Positions 40,784 to 53,134 of a stretch of DNA of 64,000 nucleotides are shown one piece after another (the stretch's first letter is position 1; each line of letters begins with the position of its first letter). The stretch lies in NCBI GenBank assembly GCA_019426215.1, contig CM033396.1:38492503-38556502 (forward strand), given 5' to 3'. The stretch is from Buddleja alternifolia. Lineage: Eukaryota; Streptophyta; Magnoliopsida; Lamiales; Scrophulariaceae. The notes under the pieces were generated by a model that was not told where the DNA came from, made no database searches, and saw only the letters and a list, made by a program, of their open reading frames with translations. Made by a program: the position numbers and the translations under genes.

Positions 40784-41111
40784 CTCTTTGACACGAGTAT
40801 AAATTGTCTGCATGTTTGAAAACAAAAATCAAGTGACTCCTTGACACGTGTATAAAAGGTCTAAATCTCAAATCAAATGAAGGACTCATTGACACGAGTA
40901 TAAACTGTCTATGCAATTTTAAAAAAATAAAATCAAGTGACTCCTTGACACAAGTATAAGTTGTCTAAAGCTCCAAACTCATAAATCTTTGACATGAGCA
41001 TAAACTGTCTACAAAGTCAAACAAATTCAAGTGAACTCCTTGACACGAGTGTAAGCTGTCTACAAGTTCAAATTCAAGCTCAAAACTCCTTGATACGAGT
41101 ATAAAATGTCT
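40784..41111 (+). repeat. Seven spaced copies of a 26-28 bp motif
   Basis: CTCCTTGACACGAGTATAAA followed by TGTCTA-type ends recurs at about 40784, 40837, 40884, 40941, 40985, 41036 and 41085, spaced 44-57 bp, with variable AAATCAAGTGA-like sequence between. It lies between the gag relic and the polypurine tract. Confidence 0.85.
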
Positions 41112-41960
41112 ACAAATTTTGACAAGCACTTCAAGGCCTGCCTTCAAGAAGTGTTTTGTCTATGTCAAACCTTGAAGTGGGGGCATCCGTTGACGTGGAA
41201 ATTCTGGCAAAATCAATAAAAATTATGTGTGAAATAATATATTTAGTAGTAATTAAATTTTATCTTATAAATTTTTTATCTTATACTTGGGATTTATCAA
41301 ATTAATTCCAAAAATAAATATGATATTTAATGTATATTTTAATATTTATTTTCTCAACAAATTAGATCAAAATATTGATTTGATATTATCTTTTAAGATT
41401 ATGAATAATTTAATGAGATAATATTAAATCCATGAAAGTAGGCTAGGACTCTTCTACCCATGCGGTAAATAGGGGGTCATGGAATTCCATACATACATAC
41501 AAGAAGAAGAAGAAGAAGAAGAAGAAAAAGAAGAAGAAGAAAAAGAAGAAGAAGAAGACGATTAACCAAAGATCAAAGTCTTCTGCAAAACTCTTCCAAG
41601 TTTCTACAACAAGTCTTCGAAATCCAAGTCATAAGTTTCTACAACAACAAAATGCTGCAACTACGAGGATTTTGCATCTTCTCCAAAGGCAATCAAAAAA
41701 GATTTACATCTTTTCTAAAGACAATTAATCTCAAGGTATTCGACGTTTCTTCTTCACCAAATCCAAGGAGAAATGTACTTTTGATTCAAGAACAAGCTTT
41801 AAACACTTGAATTATATTTTGGAGTGAAGAATCAGGAGATTAATTTTCAATAGGAATTCTCACAAAAATGTAATTTTTTTAAAATCAAATAATTCATTTG
41901 TCCATATTATCTTTTCTTGTATTTTAAAATTGCAGACTTGAAAATTCATGTGAATAATAT

Positions 41961-44148
41961 ATATAGCTGGTTCACTCAAAAAAGCGTTCACACGTGGAGG
42001 AATTGATTGCGCAAATCCTAGCACGTATACTAGTTTGTTTAAATAATAAAGTGGATGCAAGTTCTAATATCGTTATGGGAGAACAAATATATCTAATTGC
42101 TGCAATTATGCTTTTACTTAGTATAAGTTGAACGAATCGAGTTTAGTGAATAATTTCCCTGTGAAACAAATTGTCTAAAGTAGCAATGAACACAATCGAC
42201 AATGATGGTTATTAATTAACAATGAATACACATAATCCAACACAACTACGCAATTTATGACCTCTATTTTGGCATGTGGTTAGATATATTATGTAATGGT
42301 GAAATTTCTCAATGTACCTATTATCTGAGATTTTAGCATAGCAAGTCTATTTCATTTAATAACCTTATATATCATATATTATCTGAGATTTTAGCATAGC
42401 AAGTCTAGTTCATTTAATAACCTTATATATCTCTATATGAAAATTTATTAAAGGACATGCAATAATTGTGCTTTGTGAAATACCCCCTCTACAGAGACTT
42501 TTTGAGTCATATAACAAAAATTCACACACAAGATAATCGATTCTGTCTCTAATGAGTTCTTATATTGTGGTATATCATGTTTACGATGCTTCTTTAGTTT
42601 TATCTCAAGATGGTCTCATGATTAAGCATCTAAATATATAAATAGTGATCAAGCATGCATAAGCATTGAATTCAATATCAAACAATTGACTAGGATAATT
42701 TGTCAAAATAAATATATGCATGCATAGCTTCGACATTCAAGTGGTCTTAGTTTCGACTTCAACCTATGTAGAGTTGTAGTTTCGATGGTGTGGCGCCGCA
42801 CCTTGACTTCATTTACCTACCAGTAATGAATTTTTTCTCTCTCTTTTTGGGGCGTATTTTGTTGAAGGATCTATTACTTTTTTTGATTTATTTATTGAAC
42901 AAATTATTCACTTCATGTTTGCCTAATTATATTGTAAAGTATATATATAACTTAAAACTTAAATAATTGAATTTCATGATACCATACATTTATAGCAAAA
43001 TCTGTTATATACTTTGATCTAAAAAATTTAAATTGCCCTAATTATGGCATATCCATCTCAAAATCTGTTATCCGATATAATTCTCATAAATATATCTACT
43101 CAAATTCAAAGAGGCAAAGTAGATCCACTAAACTGCTAGCTAATATCTATACAAAATTAAAGAAAATATCTTCCAAAGGAGAGATAGTCATCCAATTAGG
43201 GCTAAGATGTTCACAAGGAGCCTAGGAGGACAGAGGATGGTGAGTAGGTAGCTAGATTAATATAACAAATTCTATTCATCCAATAAAATAAGGTGTTGAC
43301 TAGGAGGTAAAAAAACGATCGATGAGCAAGATTAAAAAAACAAATTAAAATATTGATACTTTAACTCGTAATCGATTGTTAAGAATTTCATAATATACTT
43401 ATATTTGATAAGATTTTAACTTCAGGTCGAGTTTGATTAGATTAGTTAAAAAATTATAAAATGTGTATCAAAATATTAAACTACTCGATCTCAACATAAT
43501 TAACAATTAAACTTAAAAATTTCTTCATAGTTATACTTTATTCGAGACTTCATTCACTTACATCCCTAATAGTGACACTACATTTTTCTCTCTTTTCTTC
43601 ATTAACTACTTTATCTTTTGATGATGCAAAATATTGTTACGTGTAGATGTTCAAAAACAAGAACTAAAATGTAAAAAAGCAACATAAGATAACCCTTTAT
43701 TAAAGAAAATTAATGAGAGAGTAGAATTTACAAAGCATGCTTGTGCAGAAATTGTCCAGAGTCCATATTTTAATCATTCCGAGGATATCTAAAATTGAGG
43801 GTCTCTCCTGGTCCAATGCGAAAGTCAAACCCACTATTAGTTCATGGAATAATAACCTCTCAGACTCGATCACGTCACTGAAATATCAAAAGTGTAACGT
43901 ATCGTGTATTCATTGTAATAACCGCTTGATTAGACATCAGTCTGGTAAAATCAAGATTCCGGTCGAACTCTTAGGCTCGGTCCCAAAATTAGGGCCAAAC
44001 GCAATGCTTGATCCAAACTCTTAAGCTCGACCTCAAAGTTGGGGCTAAACGCTACGAGTCTTTAACACAAGGCAGAGGCCAAGCCCCAAGTCCTTCATTA
44101 CTAGGTGTATATTTGAGTAACCAATTTTCTTTTGGAGAAAAGATGAGG
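41961..44148. other. Intergenic, no gene seen
   Basis: AT-rich. Includes a 58-bp direct duplication (about 42320-42436) and, at about 43968-44060, two copies of an AACTCTTA(G/A)GCTCG-type 44-bp unit within what looks like an unclassified repeat (43737-44100). No coding sequence could be supported. Confidence 0.4.
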
Positions 44149-44156
44149 ATTACTAC

Positions 44157-44864
44157 CTATGATGCACGGATACAGATACGAAAATACGGTTACGATACGA
44201 CACGAATACGAAATACGGCAAATTTTCAAAATTATAGGATACAATACGTTCGGGGATACAAATATATATATATATAATATTTAAAAATAAATTTGAGTCA
44301 GTATGTTCATTAACATAAATAAAATTATAATACTGACACAAGTTCATTGTTTATAAGTTCAAAAATTTTTGAAGGTAACCATAATATTTCATTATTTGCG
44401 ACGGTGTAAGAATGTTATTTCATTGGATACCAACATTTAACTTTTTATCCAAAAATTTTGTTAATAAAGTGGAAATGATAGATTTCACGTGGAGCAAGAT
44501 AAAAAAGAAAAATATATTAAGAAGTGAAATCAAAACGGTGATTTGTTTCTTTAAATTTTCTTATTGTTTGGTTAACCTTTTAATGAATTGTCAAAATCAT
44601 CATTATTTTTCTATTTTAACCTATAAAGTAATATATAATATTAAAAAATACTATGTCTAATATTTAAGATGTGTCAGATACTTCTGATTTTGTATAGGAT
44701 ACGGCATCTCGAAGTAGGATAGTATCCGAAATTTTCTTTTTTATTTAATTTTTAGATACCTAAAAAGGGTATTCGATACGTATCCAGCTGGTATCTGTAG
44801 AGTATCATATCCGATATGAGTACGATACTGCACGGGTCCAATTTTAGGAGTATCGGGATCATAG
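44157..44864. mobile_element. hAT-like MITE just upstream of GLYK
   Basis: 708 bp with terminal inverted repeats CTATGATGCACGGATAC (left) and GTATCGGGATCATAG (right). It is flanked by 8-bp duplications ATTACTAC (44149-44156) and ATTACTAT (44865-44872), seven of eight identical. The subterminal regions are full of GATACG words, as in several plant hAT families. No transposase. Confidence 0.8.
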
Positions 44865-44872
44865 ATTACTAT

Positions 44873-45035
44873 TCAACCTCAACCATATGAGGGGCATTTG
44901 AGTAAATTCAACTCCAACAGCTGAGAGTGTTTCTGAGCCAACCCAAACTGATCATTTTTTTGCGTCAGTTATCAACAGAAATATAGTTCGCTCGGATTCT
45001 CCCGCAATTTCAGAGAGAGAGAGAGCGAGAGAACA
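44873..45035 (+). promoter_or_regulatory. GLYK proximal promoter and 5' leader
   Basis: Only about 160 bp separate the hAT-like MITE from the GLYK ATG. The last 25 bp are a GA-repeat leader (GAGAGAGAGAGCGAGAGAAC). No clear TATA box. The core promoter must lie here or within the transposon. Confidence 0.45.
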
Positions 45036-48000
45036 ATGGCGGCTATGACTATATTATCCCCGCTAACCAAGCCCTCTCTGCTTACCTCACCATCCTCCTC
45101 CGAATATTCTAATTATGACGTCACTAATTGGTATTATTCTCAGAAAAATATTACCAAATGCGGCCCATTTTCAACATTTTCAGCAGCAAGACCTAAATCA
45201 AAGCAGTCCCAGATGATTCCAGGCTCCGAAAATTCATCTGGTAAATTTAATGTGTTTGTCAGATTTTTATTTGGTGGTTTTTTTTTTAATATGGATAATT
45301 ATGCAATTTTTCGGAATTGTGGATTAAATTTTTAATTTCTCGGGGCATTTTTTTTTTTGTTGTTATTTATGCAGTGTGAAGCAGTATTAATAAAGGGTTT
45401 ATGATTTTTTATGCTGATCTACTCAATTTGTAATGAAAAGATTGAAAGAAGAAAATGTGGAGTGTGATGATGTTGTTTACTTATGATTGAATTCTCATTT
45501 GAACTTTTTATGATCAGCCAATTTTGGTGAGTTTGATATATCCATGTGTTCATGGAGTTAAATTTTATGATGTCATTATTTATTTGCATAACTATGATGT
45601 CGTCGGTTCGACCAGGGTCAGGTAACCTGACGGTTGAACCATTGACACTTGACTAGTAAATGTTCCGGTTCGATGAACAGTCCAGGTTTCAAAACATATT
45701 TTCTAACAACTACTAATTTTCCAAGGTTGGTTAGTATTAGTACTCCCTTTTGGGAGTTGTGTATTGCTAGTGAAAGATGTCTGATTTCAGAAAACCTTGT
45801 GGTTTATCTGCTTTAGAAAGTAGGGGCTTACGCATTAAGCTGCTGTCGGCCCATTATTTACGAATGACACCACCGAAGTGCATCTAAACATGAATCTCGA
45901 AATAAGAAGATAAGTTATCTATGGTAGCTCCCAATATTTCATAATGCAGGCTAACGTATTTTGCAAGATTTGGTTCAAGAAGCTTTATTTGATTGATTGT
46001 TTCTTGATAATCTTGCTTATTCCACTTTTACATGTTGGGAAGTGTTAGTTGCTATCCACGTCGGACAATGGCATTGAGTTCTTCCGTGTATCATAAAATG
46101 CTACTTTTCTTTTCCACGAGGATTAATATTGAAGATGATTCTTAAGGCGTCCTAAGGCTCCAGATCTCGGGCCAATCACAACCGTCCCTATATGGTGAAC
46201 CCGTACGAGGGAAATTGTGATTTGTCTCAGGATCTCCCAATAGTAATCCTAATAAGGAAAAATTGCAATATTTGTCCTATACGATAGAGTTTATTGAAAT
46301 TTTAGTCTCGTTATCTCTAGAGTTGCAAAACATAGGATACCTCTTTTTTTTCGGTCAATTTAGATCCATCCATTAAAGAAGGATGAAATTTCATGTGTGG
46401 CATGCATGCGCCATTAAGGGTTTTGTGGAATTTATTCAATTAAGTTATGATCACGTGCAACGCGCATGACCCAACTAACGGTTTCGTTTATTTTTAACGG
46501 TTGGGACTAAATATGCACAAAATACGTGCTATGCGACTAATTCGACCCGTTTGTAGACAGTGGAGCTATGACCTATTCTATGGAACTAATATTGCAATTT
46601 TCCCTCCTAGTAATGATCATTATTTTTTGAACAGGCAGTGGATATTCATGGATGAAAAACAACGCTTCTGTTCAAAATAACATTGCTGGACAAGGAAGGA
46701 GGGAAGGCCCGTTGCATTCTGTGTTTCCTACAACACCAGCACAAGTTTCCTCTGTGAAGGACCTTTTTGAATTTATAATCTCAGGTCCCCTTGTGGACAA
46801 AGTAGGTCTCACCTCAGAAAAGGTGGCTGAATCCATTGACAAATGGGTATTATGTTCTTCGCAGCTCTGCAGATTGTTTCAGCTGAACGAACTGTTTCTA
46901 AACGAGGCTCAAAAAGTTCGGATCTACCATTACTATATACCGGTCTTCTTATGGTGTGAACAAGAAATCTCTAATCATAGTTCTAAGTACAAAGACAAAG
47001 ATGATATCCCGCCTTTAGTGGTCGGTTTTTAGTTTTCGAATGATTGCTTTATTTCTGTAGTTTCTTTTAGTTTTTTCAGAATGGGGATTTTTATTCTCTC
47101 TCTCTCTGTTTTTTTTTTTTTTTTAGGTAATTTTTTTTACTTTTTGATGCAGATTGGTTTTAGTGCACCACAAGGTTGTGGAAAAACCACGCTCGTCTTT
47201 GCCCTGGATTTTCTTTTCCGAGTCACTGGGAGGTAGATTACGAAATGGTAAAATTTCTTCACAGTAGAACATTAAATAAGAAAAAGATGGTAAAATCTGA
47301 ACTTATATCTCAGGAAGACTGCAACTATATCCATTGATGATTTTTACCTAACGGCAGAAGATCAGGTAAAATTCTTTTATTGATCAAGTTCTTGCTTTAT
47401 ACCTGTGCAGTTTTCCTTTCTGATTCATTTTGATATTCATTTTAGGCCAAATTGAGAGAAAGCAATCCTGGGAATGCACTTCTAGAGGTAATTCTTTACA
47501 TTGAAAATTGCTTTTTCTTTTTTAATAAAATTTTATTGGATGGTAAAAACGTCTTTCTTTCACCTTCAGTTTCGAGGAAATGCTGGAAGTCATGATCTTT
47601 CATTGTCCGTTGAGACCCTTACTGCTCTAAGCAAATTGAGTAAAGAAGGTAATAACATATACCATAATTTTTTTCCATCTTCATCATTTAAATCATGTTT
47701 ATATTCGAATAATATGTATTTTTCACCGGCGAAATTCAGGCAAAAAAATGAAGCTTCCTAGATATAACAAGGTAAGCACACATAACCACATTTCTTGCTC
47801 TCACAGTGTTAGGAATTGTAAGTCGCTAATTTGATATTTTACCTTGCAGTCTGCGTACAACGGTCGAGGTGACAGGGGCGATCCTTCCACATGGCCAGAG
47901 GTGGAGGGTCCTCTCACGGTAGGTGGTTTTCTACAGACATAGTAATTTATGGGCTCATTATAAATTCATTTGGATTGCATAAAAACTTTGCATCTCGATA

Positions 48001-50917
48001 AAACCTGAACTTGTTTGTTATTGCTACACAATGGAATGAACCACATTACGCTCTCAAATAGGGACATATCCAGAATTTCAGTACAGATCTCCTGTGACAG
48101 AATTTGTGTAATTAGTGTAACACTTTCTGTTACATGCACAAATGTGCGACAACTGTGTATAGACACGTGTGGTTAGGTCGTAAAGAGAGAACTTTTAATT
48201 TTTTCTCTGTATAACCACCTTTTCTCTCTCTACATACTAACCAGCAGTATAAACACTTGTCATACATTTACGAGTGTAAGTTCTAGAGGTGGCAATTTGG
48301 TTCTGGAACCATGGGCCCAACCCAACCCAATAGGTTTTGGGGTGAGTTGGGTCAGAAATATGTTAAGTTGGGTTTATCCTGGGCTGGGTCCTATTGGGTC
48401 TAGGTAAGTTTGGGTCCAAGTCTTGCTCTGACTGGGTAGTGGGTACAACATATCTGGTTCCTCAGTGGAATCGTCATAGGTCCACAATTAATTCATTTCG
48501 GATCCAACCCAAATGAAAATTAACATCTTGAAAAAATGGTTTTATTATATTAATATTATTTATAATTACAATGGGGGCCACCAGCACGATTTTAGAAATT
48601 TTTCAAAAAAAAAGAAAAAGTATTTGGTTATGAACCAAGTTAATTATTCTTAGCTAATAAATAATTCATAAGTGTGATCTAAAGAGAGATTTCACAAATC
48701 TCCAATTAATCCGGAATTTAAATTTCCAGGAACTATTGTTCGTACTGTAACTAGTTGGAGCAAAAATATATAAATGCATTTTCTTTGAGTTAAATCAAAA
48801 TATATATGCATATATAAGATACGATTTTGTGCTATGTTCTTTTCTTAAGAAATGTATGTTGTGCTCATTTATGACATGACTTCATCGTGCGTGTGTATGT
48901 TGTGTATTGTGTGTGTGTGTATAATTTTACCTTTCTCTATTTATATAATATTACCTTTCTCTATTAATTATTTCATTAGATAGTAGAATTCTAACTACAG
49001 ATTAGTTGCACTGAATTTCCAGAAATTATTAAAGAGAAAAGAAAAAAGCTGAAAAACCTGTTGTTGATCTGCAGCACCACACAACAGCAGTTAAAACAAA
49101 AAAAAGAAAAAGTTTGTGTTGAAAGAATCCCCATTAATATATTAGTTCAATTGTATACTTTGACGTTTCGATATGGATTGTTTTTTCAAATAGACTTTTA
49201 GGCTCCCTTTTTGGGTGTTGGGTCATGTTGGATGAAATTTGGTTTGATCTTGGTTTCAATGATGGGTCCAACTATAATATATATTTTTTGTATTGGACCA
49301 GGTCGGACTGAACCCAACCCAATCCATATTGGATCCATAACTTTAAACTCATTTTGGATTCAACCCAAATGGTTCCGACCCAAACCCGACCCGATCCACC
49401 CATTTGCCACCTCTGTGTAACAGAAACTGTTACAAAATTGTGTTAAGAGGAGAGCTGCTTCTTTTGGGGCGAGATTGATATTATAGCTCACAACAATTTA
49501 GGAATTTGAATGGCGTGCAAGATATTGAAAACTCATTTTAACTTACATATAAAACTCGAAATTATAGACGAGTGAGGGACGAGTGGCTAGACCCATCTAG
49601 CCACTCGTGCTTGGCTCGTTTCTCTGCTGGCAAATATCATAATTGATTGTGGAGATTTTTTCTAGTTTTGATGCCTAAAGTTGGTTTAACCTTTCAGTTC
49701 TGTTGCATGTCCTATTTAAACGGGGCTTGAGATATTGGTCAGCATTAACATGATTATTCTTTTAACGGTCAATAGGCTGTTCTGTTTGAGGGTTGGATGC
49801 TTGGTTTCAAGCCGGTTCCAGTTGAAGTCGTGAAAGCAGTTGATCCACAGGTTTGAGAACTGGGACGCGTGAAATTCACCCTTTTTCTTCGATTTATTAT
49901 CATATTATGTTCGTCCAACTGGCCTGTAAGCTTAATTTTGCAGCTGGAGATTGTCAATAAAAATTTAGAAAGTTATTATGATGCATGGGACAAGTTCATC
50001 AAATCATGGATAGTAATCAAGATTCAGGATCCCAGTTGTGTATATCAATGGCGATTGCAGGTAAGTTGTGAAATGCACCAATCTTTTCTTATACTTTAGA
50101 AGCGAAAGAAATATGTGTGTGTGTATATGTATTTCATGCAGTGGTCCTTTGACTAATTTCAACTTCCACGGGTTTTCTTCAGGCGGAGATTGCTATGAGG
50201 GCTGATGGAAATGCCGGAATGACTGATGAGGAGGTAGTTTGAAGTACAAATACTGTTGTCTATTAATACGATTTGATACTTACAAATAGATACGGAGTCA
50301 ATAGACAGGCTGGACTTGGCAGCCACACCTCGAGTATAATTTCAAATTTCATTTGTCAATCAGAAGAAATTCGAAATTTTGCTTTTCTTTCAAATTCCTA
50401 ATTTGCCCTTCTTTCTTCGTCAAAATATCTATCATGCCCCTGAGACCAAGAATTTTAGCCCCATCCCAGCTTGCGAAATATTTTCGTCAAAATATCTAAT
50501 AATATGATTTGATACTTGCAAATGGAGATGGAGTCGAGAAAGGGGTTGGACCTGGCAACCGCCTCTTGAGTTATAATTTCAAACTTTATTTGTAAATCAA
50601 AAGAAATTCAAAATTTTGTCTCCCTTCGAATTCCCAAGTCACCTTTCTTTGTTCTTCAAAATATCTATCATGCCACTGAGACCAAAAATTCCGGCCCCAT
50701 CCCCTGTCACGAGTATCATATCTTGCAATTATAAGAAATTTAACTATTTCCTCTCTGAATATTGTGATTATAGGTTTTGGATTTTGTCTCGAGATACTTG
50801 CCAGCATACAAAGCGTATCTTCCCACACTTTACGCTGAAGGACCAAACGGTTCGGATTCAAATCATTTACTCGTAGTTGAAATTGATGAAGGCAGAAATC
50901 CAATCCTCAGCAACTAG
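45036..50917 (+). CDS. GLYK: D-glycerate 3-kinase, chloroplastic
   Basis: Phosphorylates D-glycerate to 3-phosphoglycerate, the last step of photorespiration. Twelve exons: 45036-45240, 46635-47020, 47153-47232, 47314-47365, 47446-47487, 47570-47648, 47740-47771, 47850-47918, 49776-49850, 49944-50060, 50183-50233 and 50774-50917. They total 1,332 nt, 443 residues, in phase throughout. The Ser/Thr-rich N-terminus (about 50 residues) is a plastid transit peptide. The P-loop is GFSAPQGCGKTT (199-210), followed by SIDDFYLTAEDQ, NPGNALLEFRGNAGSHD, LFEGWMLGF and a C-terminus ending EGRNPILSN, as in Arabidopsis GLYK (456 residues). Exon 2 must use the GT at 47021; the next GT would break the frame. 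An in-frame ATG at 46652 could start a form without transit peptide. Confidence 0.95.
46256..46604. mobile_element. MITE in GLYK intron 1, GGAAAAATTGCAATATT family
   Basis: 349 bp with inverted ends GGAAAAATTGCAATATTTG and AATATTGCAATTTTCC, plus subterminal CCTAT(A/T)C-type matches. It ends 30 bp before exon 2. Same family as 32202-32547. Confidence 0.7.
48286..49414. mobile_element. hAT-like MITE in GLYK intron 8
   Basis: Terminal inverted repeats AGAGGTGGCAATTTGG and CCATTTGCCACCTCT, with subterminal runs of GGGTTGGGTC and GACCCAACCC. The flanks GTGTAAGT and GTGTAACA match at six of eight positions, as for a worn 8-bp duplication. It explains most of this 1,857-nt intron. Related by its termini to the large element at 57943-62140. 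Confidence 0.7.
50246..50705 (+). repeat. Tandem duplication in GLYK intron 11
   Basis: Two diverged copies with a 236-bp period: ATACGATTTGATACTTACAA at 50266 and ATATGATTTGATACTTGCAA at 50502, continuing through AAGAAATTCAAAATTTTG and ATCTATCATGCC(C/A)CTGAGACC. It starts about 12-30 nt after the 5' splice site. Confidence 0.8.
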
Positions 50918-51074
50918 TCGAGCGCCTTTGAGGTTATATTGAAGCTTTTTGTATGTAAATTAATTGTTTTAATTACTTTACCAACAAAACAGCTATCATA
51001 ATAATAATGGAAATTCGATTATTCGAGAAAAATAGAGATACATGTTTCTGAAATTCTCTTGTTATATTAGCTGA

Positions 51075-51080
51075 AATAAA
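51075..51080 (+). terminator. Candidate GLYK polyadenylation signal
   Basis: AATAAA about 160 nt after the GLYK stop, in AT-rich 3' sequence. The next gene (CYSTM) ends convergently at 51203. Confidence 0.4.
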
Positions 51081-51202
51081 GCATACATAGATATAAGGCA
51101 GCACTTTAAATTAAAGAAACGCTAATAGATATATGTCTTAAATTATAAGTCTTTAAGTACTTTAGGCACATTATTCTCCCCTTCATCATCCATAGTGAGA
51201 AT

Positions 51203-51483
51203 TTAATCACAGTTGCAGCAGCAAATGTCGAGACAGCATTCACAAGTCTCGAAGCAACAGAAACAGCAACACAACGCGAACAAACTGCACCAAAAACATA
51301 GAAATGTATTATACCTTCGAATAAAATTCACGAAAAATAATAAATTTGCATTTAAATTTGTGTTTGTAACTAATTACGTAACAAGTGCTATACGAACCAT
51401 GCATAGAGGAACCCTTTCTCCTCGTGTCGTCGTTTGACATGGTCAACATATGACATTTCTCGGTACTCTGGGGCATGCATCAT
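51203..51483 (-). CDS. CYSTM cysteine-rich membrane micro-protein, copy 1
   Basis: Two exons, 51483-51398 (86 nt) and 51284-51203 (82 nt), with a 113-nt GT-AG intron: 55 residues. The N-terminus MMHAPEYREMSYVDHVKRRH is polar; then [24 protein letters not shown] forms the cysteine-rich transmembrane module, ending in CCCNCD. CYSTM proteins are tail-anchored-like membrane proteins linked to stress tolerance. The neighbour 1.7 kb upstream (53135-54659) is a paralogue with the same exon lengths. Neither exon makes an obvious ORF, so it is easily missed. The ATG pair at 51483/51480 leaves a one-residue doubt about the start. Confidence 0.85.
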
Positions 51484-51560
51484 GTCTGGTTTTCGATATT
51501 TTTCGTTTTTGTATCTGTGTGATTGAAATGAGAATGGATTGTGGTGGTTGTTTGGGTAGG

Positions 51561-51570
51561 TTTATATAGA
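51561..51570 (-). promoter_or_regulatory. TATA box of CYSTM copy 1
   Basis: TCTATATAAA on the minus strand, about 80 nt upstream of the ATG at 51483. Confidence 0.6.
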
Positions 51571-53134
51571 GCTGGAATTCAATGTGTTACTTATGGACTA
51601 AGGATTGCTTAATCAATTGTGTTTTGGTTGGTCCTTCTTTAATTTTTGACTGTAAAAATGTCACTATCTTTGAGTTATTTTTTCATTTATGAGCGTGAAA
51701 CATGGCAAAATGTAATTATATCTCGGGTCCCAGAATTAATGGAGTTTCTTGATGATGTCACTGTCTTGCAGATATAAAATTTTAATTTTGTTTTTCTTCT
51801 TGATAATGGAATTTCTGCATGATTTTGAGCCACCTATCTGTTAATATTCCACGGATTTGAATTTAGACAAAAAACAATTTTTTTATCTGACCCCCTCCAT
51901 TTTTTCCCCCAAAAATAAGAAAAAAAATGGATTTATTTTTCATTTTTGTTAAAATTGTTTTGAGAAGCTTCAATTGTGAAATGTGTAGAAAATGAAAATT
52001 TGTTTGAATTAATAAGTTGTAAATTTGACTGATTGACTTTCAGATTGGATATTTTATTTTGAGGAATCATGTTTGGTTTACTTGTTTTTTAGTGTAAGAG
52101 AAAAGTGTTATTCTTTTTCTTTACAATTTTGAAAAATATAATGTATACGCAGAAAATAAATTAAAACTTGGGTTGTACGTTTTAAAAATATGATTATGTT
52201 TTTTAAAACATACATTCCCAAAACTTTTCTTGGAAATATGACCTTCTGATATTTCTTCTTAAAAACTTGAATTTATTTCTCGGAGATGACTCAAAGATGG
52301 ACAAAATTCAAAATCTTGCACACTTGAAATATCTCCTTTGTTAAAAATATATTGCATTATCACTAATATGACAAGGGTTATTTAAATACTAGAATGATTC
52401 TAAGATTTATGTGAACAAATGTTTTTAAATCAGAATATTCGTTTTACATTACTAAATTTGCAGTTTCCTCTTCTTTTTTCTCTCAACTGCATCTAAATGT
52501 GATTCTTCGATACTATAAATATATATATATATATATATATAAATGTATTATAAATTTCACATAAATATTACTACACATGTTATTATGTTTGAGTTAAGAT
52601 TTAAATGCCGGAGAACTCCTGTTGTGAGTACTTTTATTACGTGCGAGTTTATTAAAATTGGACTTTTTAATAGCATTAACTTATTAAAATGAAAATGCAA
52701 ACCCTTGTTTCAGCCAAATGCTCAAGAAAACAAGTCCAAATCCTATGTTACACGACTTTGAGAATATAAATGAATTTTTTTCGCACATTTTAATCATCTA
52801 TCCATCTGTATAATTGCCCGTCACATATTTATGCATGCTGCGAAAAGTGTTTCACGATTGTGAAGAGAACTGACATTAGTATTGAAAGAAGTATGATAGG
52901 TGTAACACCCAATAATGCTACAATGTTTTGGTATTACTTAAATCATGTTTGAGTTCTTCACTCAAAATCAAAGCTAATCTTTTGAAAAGAAAAATGGTAG
53001 GGTTTAAAAAATTAATTATACAAATATAAAAAAAACACGAGATTACATGAAAACACAGCTTTATTTCTGAGTAAATCGACAATAATTTCATTACACGACA
53101 ATAGGCTAATTGACAGTAATATGTATGGCTCTCT
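51571..53134. other. Between the two CYSTM genes
   Basis: AT-rich promoter side of copy 1 and 3' side of copy 2, with a (TA)n run near 52518-52541. No other gene seen. Confidence 0.4.

Larger units (their letters stand above)
38007..41960 (+). mobile_element. Gag-only Ty3-like LTR element (LARD-like)
   Basis: Two LTRs of about 755-770 bp share TGTTGA-type starts (38007 and 41188, the latter mutated to CG), long common blocks (ATTAATTCCAAAAATAAATATG) and an AAG microsatellite. The 5' LTR (to about 39509) is interrupted by a solo LTR. The internal region of about 1.68 kb has a TTTTGGCACACTCAGTGAGAC tract after the LTR and a purine tract GAAGTGGGGGC before the 3' LTR. It contains a broken gag and a repeat block but no protease, RT or integrase, so it depends on another element. 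Exact LTR 3' ends are uncertain by a few bases next to TA runs. Confidence 0.75.

Noticed and set aside
40784..41111. CRISPR-like array (regular repeats with spacers)
   Set aside because: The repeats are imperfect, the spacers are similar to each other, and the context is a plant retrotransposon.
47021..47035. GLYK exon 2 donor at the later GT (GTCG/GTTTTT)
   Set aside because: It would put exon 3 out of frame. The donor at 47021 gives the conserved LV-IGFSAPQG join.
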